Assembly: GCA_004794785.1 (NCBI GenBank)
Contig: SJOL01007384.1
Span: forward strand, 367,898 to 431,897
Length of the DNA stretch: 64,000 bases
DNA from: Opisthorchis felineus
Taxonomy: Eukaryota; Platyhelminthes; Trematoda; Opisthorchiida; Opisthorchiidae
Direction of reading: 5' to 3'
In this document: positions 57,339 through 64,000 of the stretch, one piece after another
Position numbering within the stretch: the stretch's first letter is position 1
How the letters are laid out: every line of letters starts with the position of its first letter
Notes under the pieces: generated by a model
Told to the model about the DNA's origin: nothing
What the model saw: only the letters and a program-made list of their open reading frames with translations
Database searches by the model: none
Translations under genes and position numbers: made by a program

Positions 57339-59219
57339 GAATAAAGAACAATTCAATGAACTGGGAATTATATTGTGGAACGTTCATGCGAGTCCGTTTT
57401 CATTTCCCGATTTCCATTCACCTCAACTCGCTGTGGTTGTGCTATGTCCGTACCGTGGAATCACTTGTTTACTGGATTACCGCGTCACTCGGTATCAGAC
57501 AATCTTACCCGTTTAGTGTCCCTGCGGCTACCAACATTATGCTGTATGTTTCAATGGGGGTTCTGGGACCCATCCAAGCGGAAGACCCTGTTCAACCCTC
57601 ATCTACTATGCCACATCGCCTCATGCAAACTCCCTATCCAGTCCCAATCAACCCTTCACCTTAAAAACGAAATCGGCTTCATTGGTTCCACTTTTATCTG
57701 ATTGTCCATTTGCACTTACTTATTATGCCAGACTGAATGAATAGGTTACTAGTAATTTTGTCAGTAGCTTGTGCGCAATCTCATTCTCCATTGAACGCCC
57801 TCTGAGGCTGTCGCAACAGCATCAGCCAAAAAACTTTCATGCCCCAAAATTTTCCTGAGCTCATCGACAACAACATTTACTTCGTTCAGATGGCCAAGTA
57901 AAACAGGGCGCTCATCGGCAAAGTAGTTTTCCTAGACTGCGCAATTGCTTTCTTCTGGATAGTTACTCAGGAATTTCTCGACTGTTTCCCTAGAACCACA
58001 GCTGACGCGGAATAGTTAAGTTTTTGTGCCCGAGATATTCGGTTGGTGTGGTAGTGACACGAGCGGTTCGCCGGAGAAGGCCGAGAAATTCTCCGCCATT
58101 TCCAAAATACCTGGTTGGTGAACTGATTTCTTTTTTAACGCAAGTAGCAGTCTTTAGTCGCCTAAATCACATCAAGACCCCAGCTAAATCCTGTGCCATA
58201 TCAGACCAACCATAAAATCCTCAGATGGGTGATTCTTCCTTAAGTTCAACAGAAAAGTCAAAGGCAATCTCAAATTGTCCTCGTTTATTTGGTATTTTGA
58301 CTTGCTAAATAGGAAGGAATATCCTATCAGTAATTTTTTGATGGGTATATGAGAGATGTTGCATTCAGCCAGCCGTTTTCGCAACCGTTTCACCACACCT
58401 TCAAGCTCACATAAGGCATTTTAGTAAGATGACCTAAATTTATGGGTTCTGTTCCAGGACAGACTAATAACATACTTATTCGACAACATGATCGTCAAAA
58501 CCTGAGATAGAGGTTATCGTCTTCGTTAAATGCGCGCACACAGTTCACTCGCAGACTATTAATTTCAAGGTGAACGTCTCAGGTTTTACTTAACTTTCCA
58601 AGGACAACGTGACACACACTGGAACATGAATCTCACATCATAAGATGCCTCACCCCGGCCAAATCTTTGATTTATGCCTGCATGTGCCTTTGGTTCACAA
58701 CAGTTGCTCAGGATTACTGCCACTCTATCAAACAGAGCAGATGTGTATAAGCTTAGTGAATAGAACAACTTAAAACTAACCATATTCGAGTGGTCAATAG
58801 CTCTAATAAGAAGACAGCACATTAGCTAAACATTTAACTGGCAGCACACTATGACTCAACGGTGGTAAAGTACGTAGTTTGATCACTTTTACGTTTAGTG
58901 ATTTCCTGCTGTTACCAGTGTCCGCGTTTAAATGTATGGCCCGTTGAATGACCTCAGAGTAGTGGTCAGGGTAGCGAATTCTCTTGGTTGTCTGGTCCGT
59001 AGTCTAAAGGCCGTGTATAATTACTGTGCATCGAAACTTGCCAGGCTTACAGCAACTAATTACTTTGGTAAAGGCCACACACCTCGACTGGTTCAGAACA
59101 TACTGTGCAACAGGGAAAGCCGATACTGCGTAATTCTGCTTTTTTGAGCACAAAATGAGCTGTGTACACTGTTCTGTGTCAGCAAAGTGGCGGCTGACCT
59201 GACATCTGGCCACATGTCA
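57339..59219. other. Upstream flank, nothing recognisable
   Basis: Short frames only; none with a domain I recognise. Confidence 0.4.
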
Positions 59220-59410
59220 GTGGTGGTTTCTGGTCAGCATTCTGCCTTTCAGCTCTGAGTGTCCCTGATCAGTATTTAAGATACACTCAGTCGTCTCTGC
59301 CCAGATTTTCCGGGGTGGTCGGGGTAGAGGATACACCTCTTGAATAAAATGGCGAGTAGAAAAGGAAACAACTCCGCGCTTATTTGCAGGGTGACAACCT
59401 TGCCTTTGCG
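59220..59410 (+). mobile_element. Possible LTR with primer-binding-like site
   Basis: A TATA-like AGTATTTAAG at 59271-59280, AATAAA at 59343-59348, and GGTGACAACC at 59399-59408 are spaced like the R/U5 end of a gypsy LTR. The last is similar to the TGGTGACCCC start of a tRNA-Trp primer site, which I recall for the Clonorchis CsRn1 group. No second LTR or adjacent gag was recognised, so this is tentative. Confidence 0.25.
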
Positions 59411-62400
59411 CAGCTAGGACTTTGCTATTAATCCGGTCCCTTCAAATGGACCTTGGTTACTATTTGAATCATGCCACTTTTCCTAATGAGACTGGCTTTT
59501 AGGTCTTGATCGCCAGTTGGTGTCCGTCAAAGTTTGACAGCCATGCCCAGTGTGGAAATGCCGTGGTCTGTGACGAAACTTTTCAAGAGCACATAATATT
59601 CGATAGCCCTTAATCATGGACCATTAGTCGTTCGGGCATATGTTTACATAAAGATGAGAAATTTTAGAAAAAAACCACCAAACATGGCTACGTTTATTCC
59701 GAAAAACGCCAGTCCCGTGAATAAACCTTCTCAAGGGGAACAAAATATTTGGGTACCATGGAGGTTTCAGCTGGCTCAGTGACAATGAGGTCAGTCACTT
59801 TCTCTCACCTTTGTTTCTCTAACCGGCTTGCCTAAGCCACAGCTCAACCTTTGTTAGAAAGCTCTCTTCTTCAGAAAGAACAACGTTCCTGCCAGTTTCA
59901 ACTCATTCTGTTATGAGGCGATTATACAGTGGGATCTTCTGTAACATTTATACTATTTACCCATTCAAAATCGGACGATTCATACCTTCCGAAAATGGAT
60001 TTAATGTCATACAACACGCCGTTTTTAGGCTCACTCTGCTAAAGAACGAAAGAGATGTTCACAGACACAGAACATTTCAGGATAGTGTGCGGATGGGTTA
60101 TGCAGCTCACATGACAGCTCCTGGGTTGGGAAAATCGGTTGGTTAACTCACTGGACTGAACAGTCGAATGAACTAATTTTCAGAATGCTGGAGTCCACAA
60201 AGGACATCGTCCCTCGTCGTTATTGTGGCAGGGATTCGTGTTGATGTTCTAGATGTTCTAGACCGGGACAAACCAGGTTCACACTTGAAGAAGCAGTCCA
60301 TATACGACGCTGTACTTTTCATTTCCAACATGCTGTGGAGTTTAACACAGACCTAATTAACGAAGTCATCTAATAATAGCACGTAAGGTAACAGTTACAA
60401 TATGAATGAAGGGACCGTACGGAAAGCAACTGTTTTATTTTAACTCAATAGTGGTAAATTCAAATTACTCATCCACATTCAATGAGAAAGCCGTCATTGT
60501 TTCAGACGACCACCGTAGAAATTGAACAAGAGTTAGCCAACATGGGTTTTGTTTGAACAGAAGAAAGAGCTGATTTATACGACAGAACGTTTACACGACG
60601 GTAGGTTATATCCAGCCTACGTCGTTGGAAGCCATACGGAGAAAGGAAGCACAAAGAAGCCGGGAAACTATGCGGGAAAAGTATGGTAATGCGAACGTTA
60701 GGTCCATTGCTGCACCATAAAGCCATAGAGAGTGCAAATGGTACGAACACCAAGCATAATGGAATGGGGACATTTGTTGTGAGCCCAAGACACCCGCAGA
60801 CGTTCATATACCCATGGTGAAAAATATAGCCTGACTAAAGTACCAGAGTATATGACGTATAAAATGGAATGCCCGACAGTTCGCACTGATAAATACCGGA
60901 TATGATCGGTCGTTTTATGTTTGTGCTCTGTAAAGAAACAAAAAAAACCAGGTACTTGTACCTTAAAAGTTGAACGTGTCTTTCATTAAAATAAGAACCA
61001 GGCCACATGAAAACTGCCCAGCTGGAATCCATACACCAGAATCCTACAATCAGTTACATTAACAGGACAGGGAATTCCCAAGGACCCCAAAGTCTTTCGC
61101 CTGACACGCAAATTCTCATAGGGTTATCGGTCAACGCCAAGTTTAAATATTTCCTAATTCCAACCGACAAAACAATCAAAAATGGTTTGTTCGTTGAGCA
61201 CCACTCCCCTTCATTGGAATCTGTATTCAGAATGTGTCTCTCGGTTCCTATAACCAGTGGAATATCGTACTGTGTTCGGCTGCAAACGGCACTACCCATC
61301 CATTGAGTTACAAAACACGTTTCACGTCGACGGAAGCACCTCCGAGATGGTAGTTGTTCTACTCCATGGTTTATTTGTAGACAAGGTCAGCCATGTAACC
61401 TCCTATGGGATGAACAAATTTTCCATAAAAAAACGTTAACCTTTTGGCGTGATTTCTCTACGGGCACCCACCCCACCACAATTCCACCAAAATATTTCAC
61501 ATCGTATGCGAAATTCCTATCCACAGGGGCATTAGCTTACAATTGGTACCTAGAAAGACGCACTTTCGCTTTCCGTCAATTTTTCTGAGGCATGCTTTGA
61601 AAACACGCCATTTAACTAATTCAAGCCGGTGTTGCAAAATCTTTAACCATTCATGAAATACGCACCTCAAGGGGAGGTAAACTACAGTCTAGCTGGTAAG
61701 TGCGCAGATGCACTTTCTTGTCCCCACTGCCTTTGAATTACGGAACTATGACAAGAACAGCCTAAAAATACTCGCAGATTGACATAAGGTGTGCTCTACG
61801 ATAAATACTAGCAATATTGCGCGCAACCTTGCGGGTATGGTCTAGAAATTCACCAGTGTTACAGTTTTAATGCGAAAAATCGAGTCTTTTTCCCGGAAGG
61901 CCAAAGCCTTGTGCAAATTCATATGTAACAACAATGTCGCTTCGCGTTAAAAACGGGAGAGAATTTTCCCAAAACCCATCCAAATTTTCTTCCTTTGGTT
62001 GGCCGAGTGGATGAAAACGTCGACAGGCTTTTCGATAATCTAGTTTACAACCTCACATCAGTGCCTTCAACTTGGCTGCCTGGTCCCGGTCTGCACACAG
62101 GCAGAAAATCTTAAAAAGAAACGTGAAAACTGATATCTTTAGAACACGACAGCTACGGTGGAAATAAGAAGCAATTTCGTAAAGTAGCCACCATTTTTGA
62201 AGTGGCTTTTAGACATTTGAGGCCAAAAGTTCCTATAGACCACTGAGTAAGAATCTGAGTGGTAATCTTATAAAGAGCGTGATAGAGCTTCCCACTAGTT
62301 TGAATGGTTTTCTTAAAATAAAGTCCTTGCATAGAACTTCCTATTCAAGATATTGAGACCGCAAACGTCCAGCTGCTTATTGTTTGATGCTATGCATTTT

Positions 62401-63284
62401 ATAACTTACGTCCAAGTGTACTGCCATTTTTCATCTGTTCTGCAGAGATTAGTGGCTACTCGAAAGTCCCTGCTGTGTCTCGCATATACTCTAGGTATGA
62501 AGTCCGCGCATTCACTGCATCTCTATCAGGGAAAATTATTGCATAATGTACACAGGTTCTGACCAACAGATCTAACACTACGAGTCATACCTGACACTGA
62601 GTTGACGTCAACTGTGGTCCATACTCTGCGGTTCCTAGTGAGCTAATATTCTTAAGTCTCATAGAGGAACTCTAAGGACTAGAGTAAGTGCGGTGTACTA
62701 CAAATATGAGCCATGTTACTGTGTAACAAATGTCATCAGCCGGTCATCAGTAGGTCCTGTCTATCAGGGCAGCTCCTCTTGTGCAACTACCCACTTGTCA
62801 AGGAAGACAAACTCAACATAGCATCATAAACCAAGCATATTCACAAATTCTCCCCCAAACATCCTATCCACACGTACCAAAGGCATGACTTTACAATTTA
62901 AGAAAATACACATAAACCCGCCTTAATACATTGTACGACATCAAATCTAACTAACTAGGCTCTGCCTAGCACAAATTCTACTTTAATCCTGGTGGAAATT
63001 GCTGACGAAGTACAAATCACGTTCCACTGATTTTGTAGTAACTCGATGACAATATACATTTTCACCCTTTTTTGCAAGACATCGTGCATGGGATAACCAT
63101 ATCTAAACGCTTACTTGAAAATTTACGTCCAAATAAGGACATTGTTGGTCGTGAGCACGAGTCGCCCTTATCGACAAGAACAAGAAAGCTATGGCTCACT
63201 ATGTTAAACGGTAAGAAGAACTATGAAGTGGAGTCTCTTCGAGTAATTAGGCTTGTTTTTCTCGTCATTTCCCCACTCAGTTGT
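59411..63284. other. Upstream flank, nothing recognisable
   Basis: Nearly 4 kb with no recognisable exon, transposon protein, RNA gene or repeat. Confidence 0.4.
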
Positions 63285-63450
63285 AGTCCATTTCCGTTAC
63301 CGTGCCAGCTGAAGGGAGCAAGAAGGCCAGGATACTGGCAGGTCCCAAAGACTAGACAAGAGCAGTCGGGTTGCGAGGTTGGGTTCGAACCAAAAACCTC
63401 CCGGCCAGCAAGCTTATGCCTTAACCACTCAGTCACCTTGGGCTCCATTC
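63285..63450 (-). mobile_element. tRNA-derived SINE, second family
   Basis: Minus strand: a head GGAGCCCAAGGTGACTGAGT with an A-box-like TGACTGAGTGG and, further on, a perfect B box GGTTCGAACCC. The body differs from the main family (AGTCTTTGGGACCTGCC, CCAGCTGAC-type start lost) but keeps a related layout (GCTGGCACGG near its 3' end). The head resembles a different tRNA, of the kind with TGAGTGGTTAAGGC. Probably a sister SINE family. Confidence 0.75.
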
Positions 63451-64000
63451 ATAAATGGGTGCAGATAAGTAAATTCATTAAAACTGCAGGAAACTTTACC
63501 TATACATAATACTATTTTGTCCAATTTTATATGATGGCATTCAGAAATGTTTGACTGTACTGCACTTATAGGTTTGATGGTATTGTGTTTTGATCCAAAT
63601 TTATCTGCTTATATTTATTGGCGAAGCCGTCACGCTCGTAGTTTATCCATCAAAGAGAGTGTACTGTTCAATTATCTTTTCACCCACTTTTCTACGCATC
63701 TGTTTTTCAGTAGGCGTCCGTTAAACTTCCGCACTCATCTGTCCGTTGTCTTGCTTCGGCTTAACACAGCTTCCAATACTCCACGTAAAACCGAAGACTG
63801 TTTGCCCACCGCCAGTCTACAAATTCAGAGCAGCCAACATGAATCTTGGGTGAGATCTGTCTGTTTTGGGTTAGGCGTCAAAATCAAGTAGTCCCAGTGT
63901 TTGGTCAACAACATGGATTGCATGCAACCTCCGGCAACACGCAAACGGTAGTATTACAACAAAGATAGAAGAAGTTTACTGCGGAAAATTTCGAAAGGAG
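63451..64000. other. Upstream flank, nothing recognisable
   Basis: One plus-strand frame of 114 codons (63547-63891) without a recognised domain; not supported as a gene. Confidence 0.4.

Noticed and set aside
1..64000. CRISPR arrays, bacterial operons, integrated bacterial genes
   Set aside because: No regularly spaced direct repeats, no ribosome-binding-site-led gene strings and no bacterial-type genes except the Merlin transposase, which is a eukaryotic transposon family.

Overview
The window looks like the genome of a parasitic flatworm, most probably an opisthorchiid liver fluke (Clonorchis or Opisthorchis). This rests on introns of 4-14 kb with GT/AG borders, a tRNA-derived SINE that I recall as characteristic of those genomes, many decayed non-LTR retrotransposons of an RTE-like kind, a Merlin DNA transposon, Ty3/gypsy debris, and a Penelope-like element carrying a hammerhead ribozyme. 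There is no operon structure, no CRISPR array and no bacterial gene organisation. The species call is inference; no database was searched.

One host gene is recognisable. The N-terminal part of a DIP2 homologue (disco-interacting protein 2) runs on the minus strand from the start codon at 42546 down to 2934 as six phase-compatible exons: 42468-42546, 31833-31901, 26349-26615, 22556-22672, 8158-8406 and 2934-3451. They join into 433 codons covering the DMAP1-binding region, a Ser/Pro-rich linker and the conserved KIQQLVNTLKRPKR segment that precedes the adenylate-forming domains. Those domains are not in the window and should lie beyond position 1.

Layout. 1-2933: next DIP2 intron. 2934-8406: two DIP2 exons separated by an intron holding a SINE, a LINE 3' end, a second SINE and a Merlin transposon with perfect 8-bp target duplications. 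8407-22555: a 14-kb intron with LINE fragments, SINEs, convergent LINE tails, a 62-bp perfect inverted repeat and a TA microsatellite. 22556-31901: three more exons, a degenerate hammerhead-element relic, an imperfect fold-back repeat and a LINE endonuclease fragment split by a SINE. 31902-42467: intron 1, almost entirely nested LINEs and SINEs, including a 5'-truncated LINE inside another LINE with a 13-bp target duplication and a LINE with a twin-priming-type 5' inversion. 42547-64000: upstream flank with no recognisable host gene, containing decayed gypsy and CR1/Jockey-like sequences, a hammerhead-ribozyme element flanked by 23-bp direct repeats, a possible LTR and a second tRNA-derived SINE family.

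The mobile elements form an ecology rather than a pathway. RTE-like LINEs supply reverse transcriptase and endonuclease. Their decayed copies are repeatedly the site of SINE insertions, and conserved hairpins and simple-repeat tails mark LINE 3' ends. Most other open frames of 60-120 codons in the window are chance or decayed transposon frames and are not annotated.
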